From Eubacterium sp. (lineage in GTDB: Bacteria > Bacillota > Clostridia > Oscillospirales > Acutalibacteraceae), in NCBI GenBank assembly GCA_029050995.1, contig JAIDLO010000172.1, positions 1 to 12,696 of the forward strand: a DNA stretch of 12,696 bases, given 5' to 3'. This document shows, piece by piece, positions 1-7,289 of this stretch (positions are counted from its first letter, which is position 1; each line of letters opens with the position of its first letter). The translations under genes and the position numbers were made by a program. The notes beneath the pieces are model-generated. The model searched no databases. It saw nothing but the letters and a program-made list of their open reading frames with translations, and had not been told where the DNA came from.

Positions 1-50
1 GAACAATAGATTTATTATATACATATAAATCTGTCTGAAAAAATTTTTTC

Positions 51-80
51 TTGACTTTTTTGAATTTGCAGTGATATAAT
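51..80 (+). promoter_or_regulatory. Sigma-A type promoter of the DUF2798 gene
   Basis: The -35 element TTGACT (51-56) and the -10 element TATAAT (75-80) are 18 bp apart, and TGA just before the -10 makes it an extended -10. A perfect 14-bp A-tract/T-tract palindrome (37-50) abuts the -35 and could act as an UP-like or bent element. The predicted start, near position 87, gives a leader of about 144 nt before the ATG at 231, which is long enough to hold the folded element at 119-200. No gene is visible in 1-230. Confidence 0.8.
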
Positions 81-118
81 CCAAGTCAACAAAACAAAAT
101 TTAATATATGCATAACGA

Positions 119-200
119 CACAAGTAGTGCTTTGCACATAAATCTGATTACGGTACAATGCTTTATTTCAGGTTTACGCACAGGCTACTTGTGCTTTTTT
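119..200 (+). promoter_or_regulatory. Riboswitch-like transcription attenuator in the 5' leader
   Basis: Two alternative folds share the same bases. In fold A, 119-127 (CACAAGTAG) pairs perfectly with 185-193 (CTACTTGTG), closing a multi-branch element. Inside it are a small hairpin (TGC 128-130 with GCA 134-136, loop TTT) and a 9-bp helix (139-147 with 168-176, one U-G wobble) capped by a 20-nt loop. In fold B, 178-184 (GCACAGG) pairs with 188-194 (CTTGTGC) around a CTA loop and is followed by six T (195-200), a compact intrinsic terminator. Bases 185-193 are needed for both folds, so fold A acts as an antiterminator. This is the layout of a transcription-terminating riboswitch or similar attenuator upstream of the DUF2798 gene. 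I do not recognise the aptamer: it does not fit purine, preQ1, TPP, SAM, glycine, c-di-GMP or fluoride consensus patterns as I know them. The pairings are seen directly; ligand control is inference. Confidence 0.6.
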
Positions 201-230
201 ATGCAAAAACTACTAAAGGAGGGCATTATT

Positions 231-803
231 ATGCCAAGAAATCAATTTCAGAGAATGGTATTCGCGTTTTTAACTGTTGTAATAACCGTTCACGCTTATG
301 TGTTTTACAGCCTTTATGTTGTAAACGGCAGCACATTAATGGAAATCAATAACGCTTCGGGCGTAATCGAAGCAATAAACAATCAGGGCGGCGTTTATAT
401 GTTTGGAAAAATGCTTCCGATATGGGTAATCATCCTTGCAGAATTCGCCTGTGCATATGTACTTGAGGTAATTATGGGCAGCCCGTTATCCTTTAAACTT
501 GCATCAAAAATCTTTGATATGAAATCAACACATCATATGATTTTTGAATCTGCAATTATCTGTGCAACAGTCGGCATTATGTGCCCTGCAATGAGCTTTC
601 TTGCAGCAATCTTCTATTATCCGTTCTACGAGGGATTTAATGTAATAACGCTTCTTGCAAACTGGCTTAAGCTTGTCTGCTTCAACTTCCCGTTTGCTTT
701 CTTTACACAGCTGTTTTTCATCCAGCCGCTTGTAAGAACATTGTTCAAATTCCTGTTCAGAAAAGATATTAAAAAAAGAGAAGCAGAATATGCAGCAAAA
801 TAA
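231..803 (+). CDS. DUF2798 family four-helix membrane protein
   Basis: This 190-residue integral membrane protein resembles the DUF2798 family, judged by the N-terminal MPRNxFQRxVFAFLTVVITVHAY pattern. Its biochemical function is unknown. Four hydrophobic segments are visible, at about residues 8-30, 59-82, 104-130 and 147-176, arranged as two similar halves of two helices each. The tail is short, basic and probably cytoplasmic (RKDIKKREAEYAAK). The ATG at 231 is preferred because AAAGGAGGG (215-223) lies 7 nt upstream. Earlier in-frame ATGs (108, 201) would translate the leader structure and the ribosome binding site itself. The gene is monocistronic, driven by the promoter at 51-80 and followed at once by a terminator. 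The folded leader suggests expression is tied to a small molecule or stress signal, so the protein may be a transporter or membrane sensor; that role is inference only. Confidence 0.85.
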   Translation: MPRNQFQRMVFAFLTVVITVHAYVFYSLYVVNGSTLMEINNASGVIEAINNQGGVYMFGKMLPIWVIILAEFACAYVLEVIMGSPLSFKLASKIFDMKSTHHMIFESAIICATVGIMCPAMSFLAAIFYYPFYEGFNVITLLANWLKLVCFNFPFAFFTQLFFIQPLVRTLFKFLFRKDIKKREAEYAAK

Positions 804-806
804 ATA

Positions 807-842
807 TAAAAAAGACATTCCGTTAAAGGAATGCCTTTTTTT
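807..842. terminator. Bidirectional terminator between convergent genes
   Basis: CATTCC (816-821) pairs with GGAATG (828-833) around loop GTTAAA. One mismatch follows outward, then G814-C835 and the A-run (807-813) against the T-run (836-842). It is therefore a usable intrinsic terminator on both strands, serving the DUF2798 gene (+) and the DUF2804 gene (-). The T-run overlaps the stop codon of the DUF2804 gene. Confidence 0.85.
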
Positions 843-1869
843 ACCATTTATTATAAACCTTTTCGCAGAATGCATACATATCCTTAATTTCAAGCTTTGT
901 GCCGTCATCAAGAACTACTGTTCCGTTCCACAAACCGTGCACCTGATGGGTATTCATACCAACAAGATTAAGCGGCATCATATTTGTTGCATTATCATAA
1001 AACGGTGTCATAACCAAATCAAGCCTGCCGTCCTCACTGATAAAGTGCCAAGGGTTCATCCATTTATTATCAATCTCAGGATCCTTTTCAAGATGAACAT
1101 CGCTGATTTTATGACAAACGCCATCATAAAACAACGCTGTTTCGGTTGCCTTTTCCGTATTACCGAAGCCCCATGTTAATTCAAAGCCAAAGATTTTATC
1201 ATCAATAAAGGTGCTTCCGTTTGCCCAATACCACATATTTGAATGCGGCCAGATTCCCCTGCCCCAATCAAGCACAGTAAAGGTGTTATCCTTTGAAAAA
1301 TCCCATGTTTCTTCGCCGTATTTCAAAGTGCCGTATGTATTCAGGCAATTAATTTTATTTGTATAGAAGAAATGCCCCGGTTCTTCAAACGGCGTTGCGA
1401 TTGTAATGCTTTCGTGATTCGGCAATCTGTTGCAGAAGAATTCCGCCTCAATTTTTTTGCCTTTTGCATAGCCTTCAAATTTAAGATGATGGCATTCGTC
1501 TGTAACATCAAACACAGCCTTTGTTTTTCCCTTGCTGTATTCAAAATAGTTTTTACCATCGCCGTTTGGATTGAGCCTGTTTTTGCGAGGGGTTAAAAGC
1601 TCAAGCGCCATCGTATCAAACTTTCTGCCTGTTTTTAAATCTACAAAACCAAAGGTTAACGCAGTTGCAAGAGAAATATTAAAAATATTAATCTGAAGCA
1701 TAACCTCGCCATTGCAGATTTGATAGAAATCCCATTCTTTAAGTCGCATAGTGCTTACAGAACGATTTTCTATATTATAATCGTATAAATTTCTTCTGCA
1801 CCAGCCGGGATTTGCAAGGTTTCCGTTTTCATCAAGAAGTTTTTGCCTTTTGGTAATTTCATTTTGCAT
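841..1869 (-). CDS. DUF2804 domain-containing protein
   Basis: This 342-residue protein has no signal peptide or membrane segment and is probably cytoplasmic. It matches the DUF2804 family by two signature blocks. One is a Trp-rich stretch around residues 200-218 (LDWGRGIWPHS, then MWYWANGS). The other is a C-terminal block at about 298-316 (MPLNLVGMN, then THQVHGLWNG). An N-terminal LLDxxGxLxxPGWCR-like segment (residues 11-25) is also typical. Enzymatic function is unknown. The beta-rich, Trp-rich look recalls lipocalin-like AttH/CrtC folds, but that is a weak inference. The ATG at 1869 has a GAAAGGGG ribosome site (1879-1886). The gene has its own promoter (1893-1921) and ends in the terminator shared with the convergent DUF2798 gene, so it appears monocistronic. 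Length and motifs suggest an intact gene. Confidence 0.85.
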   Translation of the reverse strand: MQNEITKRQKLLDENGNLANPGWCRRNLYDYNIENRSVSTMRLKEWDFYQICNGEVMLQINIFNISLATALTFGFVDLKTGRKFDTMALELLTPRKNRLNPNGDGKNYFEYSKGKTKAVFDVTDECHHLKFEGYAKGKKIEAEFFCNRLPNHESITIATPFEEPGHFFYTNKINCLNTYGTLKYGEETWDFSKDNTFTVLDWGRGIWPHSNMWYWANGSTFIDDKIFGFELTWGFGNTEKATETALFYDGVCHKISDVHLEKDPEIDNKWMNPWHFISEDGRLDLVMTPFYDNATNMMPLNLVGMNTHQVHGLWNGTVVLDDGTKLEIKDMYAFCEKVYNKW

Positions 1870-1892
1870 AAATTCAAGCCCCTTTCAATTTA

Positions 1893-1921
1893 AGTATACT
1901 ATTTATAATAACGAATAGCAA
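1893..1921 (-). promoter_or_regulatory. Promoter of the DUF2804 gene
   Basis: On the - strand, TTGCTA (1916-1921) and TATACT (1893-1898) are separated by exactly 17 bp, and the ribosome site begins 7 bp after the -10. The leader would therefore be very short. The -35 matches consensus at four of six positions. Confidence 0.5.
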
Positions 1922-1944
1922 CAAAAAAGGGCATTATTTTTTTA

Positions 1945-1960
1945 CATTATCGCAATAATG
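1945..1960 (-). other. Small inverted repeat at the end of the DUF2000 gene
   Basis: CATTAT (1945-1950) and ATAATG (1955-1960) form a perfect 6-bp AT-rich stem with loop CGCA, spanning the last codons and stop. The next T-run on the - strand (about 1923-1928) lies some 16 nt further on, so this is at best a weak terminator. It could instead be a 3'-end stabilising hairpin. Confidence 0.3.
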
Positions 1961-2369
1961 GTAAATTTCCGGTTAACTTATTAATCTTCTTTTTATTACC
2001 GCAAATTGCAATGCCGATATAAGATAAAGCATTTTCAGAACAAGCAGCCATTTTATCAATAAATTCATCATATGTTTTGCAGCTTTGCGCCAAATCAGAA
2101 AAATCAACAACCGTTAAATCATTGTATTCCGCAGAAAAAAGCTTTGCACGAAGCGCTTTAATCTGTTCATTATTGCCTTTCAAAATAGGAACAGGGAATT
2201 TTATAATTCCCATATGAACATTACCATTCATATCCGCAACATCTTCCCCAACAACATCAGGTATTTTCATACCCAAGGTTATACCTAAAATGGCAGCAGT
2301 ATTTGCGATTATGCCGACAGGCAGATTTTCGTCTATGATCATTACACATTTTTCATTTTGAACATTCAT
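1947..2369 (-). CDS. DUF2000 family protein
   Basis: This 140-residue soluble protein is recognised as DUF2000 by its N-terminal half. A CVMIIDENLPVGIIANTAA segment (residues 8-26) is followed by LGITLG (28-33), a VGEDVADMNG stretch and HMGIIKFPVPIL (52-63). The family has no established biochemical role. Its alpha/beta build and the GxxANTAAILG motif recall a compact ligand-binding or hydrolase-like fold, but that is a guess. The ATG at 2369 is chosen over the TTG one codon earlier because AGAGGT (2377-2382) then sits 7 nt upstream. The start lies inside the end of the EamA transporter gene, with 17 bp overlap, implying translational coupling. As the last gene of the AraC-EamA-DUF2000 unit, it may act on the molecule that the transporter moves (inference). 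Confidence 0.85.
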   Translation of the reverse strand: MNVQNEKCVMIIDENLPVGIIANTAAILGITLGMKIPDVVGEDVADMNGNVHMGIIKFPVPILKGNNEQIKALRAKLFSAEYNDLTVVDFSDLAQSCKTYDEFIDKMAACSENALSYIGIAICGNKKKINKLTGNLPLLR

Positions 2370-3255
2370 CAATTTTACCTCTTTTCTTAATCTGAGAAAG
2401 TATCAAGCCTAACAGAGTTAAAAGTATTACGCAAACCGAATAAGCAGTTTCCTTTTCATTCAATATCAAAACAGACGCAACAACTGTTATAACAGGAACT
2501 AAATAAATATAAACACTTGTTTTAACTGCGCCTAAGCTTTTAACAGCAGAATTCCAAGTAACAAAACACAAAGCAGAAGCACCAAAACCTAAAAACAGCA
2601 TATTCATTAAACTGCTCATTTCGGAAAATCTTGAAAGTTCAGGCTTAAAATCAAATATAAATAAGAATGGTATCATAAAAACAATTCCATATAGGAATAT
2701 CCGCCGTGTTGACTGAATTGTATTATATCCATACCCACTGATTTTCTTTGACAATACAGAGTACAAAGCCCAGACAAATGCTGAAATTAACGCAAGAATA
2801 TTTCCGAACGGATTAATATCAAAGCTTAAATTTTCAAAGCTGAGCAAGCATATTCCCGTCATGGAAATTGCAAAGCCTATAAAAAATGATAGTGACAATT
2901 GTTCTCTTTTCTTTGAAATAAAATAAGACAGAACTGCCGTAAAAAACGGCGCTGTTGAAATAATTACGCCAACAGCAGAAGCAGATGTATATGTAAGCGC
3001 TATATTTTCAAGCAGATAATAAAGCGTTATTCCGCAAATGCCTGCTGCTGCAAAAGTAATTTCTTGTTTGAAATTTATAATTTTTAATCGTTTCGGATAA
3101 ATTATATAAAGCGCAGCAAAGCCTATTACAAATCGAAAAAACAGAATTTCTATGGGCTTAAAACTCTGCAGTAAAAGCTTTGTTGAAATAAAGGTTGTTC
3201 CCCAGATTATAATAGTAATAATTGCAGATAAATGCCCGAAATACTTTTTATTCAT
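2353..3255 (-). CDS. EamA/DMT superfamily transporter (putative metabolite exporter)
   Basis: This 300-residue inner-membrane protein has about ten hydrophobic helices in two EamA repeats, roughly residues 9-138 and 150-286. Landmarks of the family are IIIWGTTFISTK in helix 1 and ENIALTYTSASAVGVI with PFFTAVLSYFI ending repeat 1. In repeat 2 there is YLVPVITVVASVLILNE near residues 251-267. The C-terminus is basic and cytoplasmic (KKRGK). Members export amino acids or other small metabolites; the substrate cannot be read from sequence. AGAGGT (3262-3267) lies 6 nt before the ATG at 3255. The start overlaps the upstream araC-type gene by 8 bp and the end overlaps the DUF2000 gene, so the three are co-translated. 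The neighbouring AraC regulator is the likely controller. Length is typical and no damage is visible. Confidence 0.9.
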   Translation of the reverse strand: MNKKYFGHLSAIITIIIWGTTFISTKLLLQSFKPIEILFFRFVIGFAALYIIYPKRLKIINFKQEITFAAAGICGITLYYLLENIALTYTSASAVGVIISTAPFFTAVLSYFISKKREQLSLSFFIGFAISMTGICLLSFENLSFDINPFGNILALISAFVWALYSVLSKKISGYGYNTIQSTRRIFLYGIVFMIPFLFIFDFKPELSRFSEMSSLMNMLFLGFGASALCFVTWNSAVKSLGAVKTSVYIYLVPVITVVASVLILNEKETAYSVCVILLTLLGLILSQIKKRGKIDECSK

Positions 3256-4072
3256 CCTTTAACCTCTTAAACATTTTTCCGTATTCAGCAGGTGTCAATC
3301 CGATATACATCTGAAAAAATTTAGTAAAATGACTTTGATCTGAAAAACCTGTTTGCACAGCCGCATCAACAGGGCTGACACCATGTTCGAGCAGTTCTTT
3401 AGCTTTTCCGATTCTTGTGGACTGCAAATAACGATATGGCGTAACACCCTTTAACTTTGTAAATTCCCGAAGCAGTGTTGATTTTCCAAGCCTGCTGCAT
3501 TCGCATAATTGATTTAAGGATATGCTCTCGCTGTAATGCCTTGCCATAAATTCGCAGGCTTGCTCTATCTTTTCACTGCACTTATCCATTGTTTCTTTCT
3601 GCACTTTCAAATAGCGTTCTGCAAGCATTGAAATGAGCATATAAAGCATTTCTTCCTTTTCAAAGCTTTCTGCCTCTTCCATCAGCATCTTATGAAGCGA
3701 CTTTACACAAGTTTTCAATTCGTTATCATAAATTACATTTTCGGTAAATATCGGAGCAATATCCTTACCCGTAAATTCTTTCATCAAAGAAAGCATTACA
3801 GCAGACGGAATATTTATTTCTCTGTAATCAAGTGCTTCCTTACCGATTTGCGAACAACCATGATTATCATTCGGATTAAAAAGCAAAACATCCCCTGCTT
3901 TAATAACATAGTCTTTGTTTTTACAGGAAAGGCAGCGTTCTCCGCTTTCAACAACTCCTATTACATAATAATCGTGAAAGTGATTCGGAAAAGGCTGAAT
4001 GATACCATTGAACTGATACGCTTCAATATTCAGCTCTTCATCATAGCAAACTGTTTTCATTCCCTTTTTCAT
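3248..4072 (-). CDS. AraC family transcriptional regulator with cupin sensor domain
   Basis: This 274-residue regulator has an N-terminal cupin-type AraC ligand-binding domain. The domain carries NHFHDYYVIG near residues 30-39, a KAGDVLLFNPNDNHGC strand at about 58-73, and His31, His33 and His71. A linker follows, then a C-terminal double helix-turn-helix at about 167-270. The first HTH is around SLNQLCECSRLGKSTLLREF. The second is around SPVDAAVQTGFSDQSHFTKFF, the usual AraC signature. It should bind DNA and respond to a small effector. The ATG at 4072 is preferred over the preceding TTG because AGAGGT then sits 6 nt upstream. It is the first gene of the operon with the EamA transporter and DUF2000 gene, which is typical of a local regulator-exporter pair. 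I see no convincing promoter in the AT-rich 4083-4140; TTGAAG...TAAATA on the - strand is a weak candidate. Confidence 0.9.
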   Translation of the reverse strand: MKKGMKTVCYDEELNIEAYQFNGIIQPFPNHFHDYYVIGVVESGERCLSCKNKDYVIKAGDVLLFNPNDNHGCSQIGKEALDYREINIPSAVMLSLMKEFTGKDIAPIFTENVIYDNELKTCVKSLHKMLMEEAESFEKEEMLYMLISMLAERYLKVQKETMDKCSEKIEQACEFMARHYSESISLNQLCECSRLGKSTLLREFTKLKGVTPYRYLQSTRIGKAKELLEHGVSPVDAAVQTGFSDQSHFTKFFQMYIGLTPAEYGKMFKRLKDE

Positions 4073-4140
4073 CAAATCACCTCTTTATTTATTCTACATT
4101 ACACTATTTATTATTTCTTGTATAATATCTTCAAAACAAC

Positions 4141-4168
4141 AAAAAAGCAGGAATACTCCTGCTTTTTA
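4141..4168 (-). terminator. Intrinsic terminator after tex
   Basis: GCAGGA (4147-4152) and TCCTGC (4157-4162) form a 6-bp GC-rich stem with loop ATAC, extended by A-T pairs on both sides. Read on the - strand, it lies about 16 nt after the tex stop codon and ends in a run of six T. It closes the rlmB-to-tex operon. It is symmetrical enough to work on the + strand too, though no + gene is seen there. Confidence 0.85.
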
Positions 4169-4178
4169 TAATACAAAC

Positions 4179-6320
4179 TTATTCAGGCTTTTTCATTGTT
4201 AGGGAAATACGCTTTTTATCTACATCAACGGAAAGCACCCAGACAGTTACAATTTCGCCGACCTTAAGCACATCGGACGGATGCTTGATAAAACGATTTG
4301 TAATTTGAGAAATATGCACCAAGCCGTCCTGATGAACACCGACATCCACAAACGCACCGAAATCTATAACATTTCTTACAGTGCCCTTCAGCTCCATACC
4401 TGCCTTTAAATCTTCAATACCCATAACATCCGTTCTGAGAAGCGGCTGGGGCAATTCTTCACGAGGGTCTCTACCCGGCTTGCTGATTTCCGAAACAATA
4501 TCAATCAGCGTCGGCTCGCCAACCTCAAGCTGTGCTGCAAGAGCGGCTGTACCCTCTGTTTCAACCGTTTTTTTCAAAACTGATATATTACCATTCTTAA
4601 CATCCTCATCCGAAACACCGCAAAGCTTTAAAAGCTTCTTTGCCGCATCATAGGATTCGGGATGAACAGCCGTATTATCAAGAACATTTTTACCATTGGA
4701 TATTCTTAAAAAGCCTGCGCACTGTTCAAATGCTTTAGGACCTAATTTTGAAACCTTTTTAAGCTCTGAACGAGATTTGAAAGAGCCGTTTTCTTCTCTG
4801 TAAGCAGCAATATTTTTTGCAATTGCAGAGGAAATGCCAGCAACACGATTCAGAAGCGACGGAGACGCCGTATTCAAGTCAACACCAACGGAGTTTACGC
4901 AATCCTCAACAACACCGTCCAGCGCGCCTGCAAGCTCCTTTTTCGGCATATCATGCTGATACTGACCGACACCGATTGCCATAGGATCAATTTTAACAAG
5001 CTCTGCAAGCGGATCCTGCAATCTTCTTGCGATAGACACAGCCGAACGAAGCGAAACATCAAACTGCGGAAATTCCTCGGCAGCAAGCTTTGACGCTGAG
5101 TAAACAGATGCGCCTGCTTCGCTTACAACCATATAAGTAATTCCGCAATCCAGCTCTTTAATAACATCAGCAGCGAATACCTCTGTTTCATGAGAAGCCG
5201 TTCCGTTTCCGATTGCAAACATTTTAACATTATGCTTTTTAACAAGCGATTTGATGATTTCCTTTGCCTCATCAATTTTGCTATGAGGCGGTGCACAATA
5301 GATAACAGAAGTATCCAGCACCTTACCTGTTTCATCAACAACAGCAACCTTACAGCCTGTTCTGTAACCCGGATCAAGACCAATCGTAACTCTGCCCTTA
5401 ACAGGCGGCTGCATTAAAAGCTCAGCCGTATTTCGTGCAAAAACCTTGATAGATTCCGTGCTTGCTCTATCTGTAAGCTCATTTCTGATTTCTCTTTCAA
5501 TACTCGGGAAAACAAGGCGGGAATATGCATCCTCAGCAGCTTCACGAACCAAATCGGCTGATTTACTGCTGTTTTTAACATGAAGCCCTGTTAAAACAGA
5601 CATACCGTGCGGCTTGTCCAGATCAAGAGAAACCTTGAGCACGCCCTCTTTTTCAGCTCTGTTAATTGCAAGTACACGATGATTTGCAATTTTTGAAACA
5701 GGTTCACTGTAATCCCTGTAATTTTCATAAACGCCCAAATCCTCTTCAGAGGAAGAAACGCTGATATTTGCATGTGTTCGGCAAACATAGCGAAGCTGTT
5801 TTCTTGCTATTGCATCATCGGAAATCATTTCTGCAATAATATCCTTTGCGCCCTGAATCGCATCCTCGATTGTTTCAACCTCTTCATTCAGAAATTCATT
5901 TGCAAGTGCATACGGCTCTGTTTCGGCAAGCTGTTCATAAATTTGAACGGCAAGCGGTTCAAGACCTTTATCCTTTGCAACGGATGCCCTTGTTTTTCTT
6001 TTCGGACGGAACGGACGATAAATATCCTCAATTTCCGTTAAGGTTTTTGCAGCATCAATAGCGGCAGAGATTTCATCCGTCATCTTTTCCTGCTCTGTTA
6101 TTGCCGCTCTGACCTTTTCCTTTTGCTCTTCAAGGGAGCGGAGATATTCAAGCCTGTCTGCAAGATTACGCAGAAGCTGGTCATCAAGCGAGCCTGTAGC
6201 TTCCTTTCTGTATCGGGCAATAAACGGAATTGTATTGCCGTCATCAATAAGAGAAACTGTGTTTTCCACCTGCCAAGGCTTTAACCCGAATTCAGATGCT
6301 AATGTTAAATTTATATCCAT
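4179..6320 (-). CDS. tex: Tex family RNA-binding transcription accessory protein
   Basis: This 713-residue cytoplasmic protein has the full Tex/YhgF architecture. The N-terminal Tex helical region (1-190) carries IPFIARYRKEATGSLDD (31-47). A YqgF/RNase H-like domain lies at about 310-445, with GLDPGYRTG (314-322), GNGTASHETE (371-380) and SEAGASVYSAS (400-410). Helix-hairpin-helix segments follow at about 475-540 and 560-635. A C-terminal S1 RNA-binding domain at about 641-711 carries GTVRNVIDFGAFVDVG and DGLVHISQ. Family members bind nucleic acid through S1 and affect transcription, RNA turnover and virulence gene expression; the precise reaction is unsettled. The ATG at 6320 follows GAAGGG (6331-6336) by 10 nt. 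It is the last gene of the operon, 28 bp after corA. The gap and the corA stop contain an 8-bp hairpin just upstream of the ribosome site, which may tune its translation. Length is normal and no defects are seen. Confidence 0.97.
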   Translation of the reverse strand: MDINLTLASEFGLKPWQVENTVSLIDDGNTIPFIARYRKEATGSLDDQLLRNLADRLEYLRSLEEQKEKVRAAITEQEKMTDEISAAIDAAKTLTEIEDIYRPFRPKRKTRASVAKDKGLEPLAVQIYEQLAETEPYALANEFLNEEVETIEDAIQGAKDIIAEMISDDAIARKQLRYVCRTHANISVSSSEEDLGVYENYRDYSEPVSKIANHRVLAINRAEKEGVLKVSLDLDKPHGMSVLTGLHVKNSSKSADLVREAAEDAYSRLVFPSIEREIRNELTDRASTESIKVFARNTAELLMQPPVKGRVTIGLDPGYRTGCKVAVVDETGKVLDTSVIYCAPPHSKIDEAKEIIKSLVKKHNVKMFAIGNGTASHETEVFAADVIKELDCGITYMVVSEAGASVYSASKLAAEEFPQFDVSLRSAVSIARRLQDPLAELVKIDPMAIGVGQYQHDMPKKELAGALDGVVEDCVNSVGVDLNTASPSLLNRVAGISSAIAKNIAAYREENGSFKSRSELKKVSKLGPKAFEQCAGFLRISNGKNVLDNTAVHPESYDAAKKLLKLCGVSDEDVKNGNISVLKKTVETEGTAALAAQLEVGEPTLIDIVSEISKPGRDPREELPQPLLRTDVMGIEDLKAGMELKGTVRNVIDFGAFVDVGVHQDGLVHISQITNRFIKHPSDVLKVGEIVTVWVLSVDVDKKRISLTMKKPE

Positions 6321-6336
6321 ATACTATGTACCCTTC

Positions 6337-6356
6337 GGCTGTAAAGAATTACAGCC
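6337..6356 (-). promoter_or_regulatory. Perfect hairpin between corA stop and tex ribosome binding site
   Basis: GGCTGTAA (6337-6344) and TTACAGCC (6349-6356) form a perfect 8-bp stem with a 4-nt loop. The helix includes the corA stop codon and ends directly before the tex GAAGGG site. There is no following T-run, so it is not a standard intrinsic terminator. It could stall or protect mRNA ends, or separate translation of corA and tex. Confidence 0.5.
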
Positions 6357-7281
6357 ATTTTCTTTTTTTCATGATTATTGTTAAAACTGAAACTACAAGG
6401 ATTGAAAAAATAATAACAAACAAATAGCCGAACTTCCATGAAAGCTCCGGCATATTTTGAAAATTCATCCCATACCAGCCAACGATCAGCGTTAGCGGGA
6501 AAAATATCGTAGTTACAGCAGTAAATATACCCATTATATGATTTGTTTTCAAATCAAGAAATGCAGAATAAGCATCCTGCAAATGAGAAACAGAGCTTCG
6601 GAGCATATCAATATCCTCACGAAGCCGTTTGACTTTATCCTTAAAGTTTGAAAGATACTTTAAATCATCATCTTCAAAAACTTCATTATCATTATCTTTA
6701 AACGAATCAACAACATCAATCAGCTGTTCATAAGAATTACGAAGCATAAGAAGCTCTTTTTTTAAATTCAGCAGCATAAAATTGAATTGATCCGTTGCTT
6801 TATTTTTCAAAACAAGCTCTTCAAGCTTTGTAATTTCAAACTCACTGTCTTTTATTGCTTTTTTATTCTTCTTTATCAGATCATCAAGAAATGCAACCAA
6901 AAGCTTTTCAATCGTTATATTAATGCAGGAATATCTGCCAAGAGAATTCAAAAAGCTATCCCGAACCGAACAATTGCCGCTTGCTATATCAACAACAATA
7001 AAAAGATTTTTCTTTATAAAAACAGCAAAAGAATCGTTGCTTTCTTTAATGTTTTCTGCATTTTTGATACTTAAAACAGCAAAGCTGTAATCATCATTGA
7101 TTTCAACGGATGAGCCGAAATCCGCATTACTTTTGCAAAAATCAACTGCATAGCGGGAAAATCCGAAAGTATCATAAATACTTTCAAATTCGTTCAAAGT
7201 TACATAGCCCGCCGAAATATAATGCGAATTTATTTTTTCAAGCTCTATTGTTGTTATTTCATCTTCAAACTGATAAAACAT
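6349..7281 (-). CDS. CorA family divalent cation (Mg2+) channel/transporter
   Basis: This 310-residue CorA-type protein has an N-terminal alpha/beta cytoplasmic domain (about 1-125) and a long helical stalk with coiled-coil character (about 125-248). Two C-terminal membrane helices follow, at about 251-270 and 284-304. The selectivity motif GMN is at 271-273, in the form WYGMNFQNMPE. A basic tail, KKRKWL, ends the protein, as in other CorA members. The pentameric channel lets Mg2+ (or Co2+/Ni2+) enter the cell, gated by intracellular Mg2+. The start ATG is 8 bp after the rubrerythrin stop codon. There is no recognisable Shine-Dalgarno before it, so translation may depend on coupling to rubrerythrin. 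No nearby alternative ATG fits better. It shares an operon with a P-type-ATPase-like protein, suggesting a membrane/ion theme. Confidence 0.92.
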   Translation of the reverse strand: MFYQFEDEITTIELEKINSHYISAGYVTLNEFESIYDTFGFSRYAVDFCKSNADFGSSVEINDDYSFAVLSIKNAENIKESNDSFAVFIKKNLFIVVDIASGNCSVRDSFLNSLGRYSCINITIEKLLVAFLDDLIKKNKKAIKDSEFEITKLEELVLKNKATDQFNFMLLNLKKELLMLRNSYEQLIDVVDSFKDNDNEVFEDDDLKYLSNFKDKVKRLREDIDMLRSSVSHLQDAYSAFLDLKTNHIMGIFTAVTTIFFPLTLIVGWYGMNFQNMPELSWKFGYLFVIIFSILVVSVLTIIMKKRKWL

Positions 7282-7289
7282 ATACGAAA

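Noticed and set aside
119..194. Assignment of the leader to a purine, preQ1, TPP, SAM, c-di-GMP or fluoride riboswitch, or a hammerhead ribozyme
   Set aside because: The conserved core nucleotides of those classes, as I know them, are not present. CTGATTACGG only superficially resembles the hammerhead CUGANGA core.
108..230. Possible N-terminal extension of the DUF2798 protein, or a short leader peptide, from the ATG at 108
   Set aside because: The extension would translate the paired leader and the ribosome site and has no own ribosome site. The ATG at 231 fits the family N-terminus.
790..1179. Open frame on the + strand opposite the DUF2804 gene
   Set aside because: It starts inside the previous gene, has no ribosome site and no recognisable protein pattern. 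The - strand frame is clearly a DUF2804 protein.
3692..4171. 159-codon open frame on the + strand opposite the AraC regulator
   Set aside because: It is an antisense shadow in AT-rich sequence, runs into the tex terminator and shows no domain pattern.
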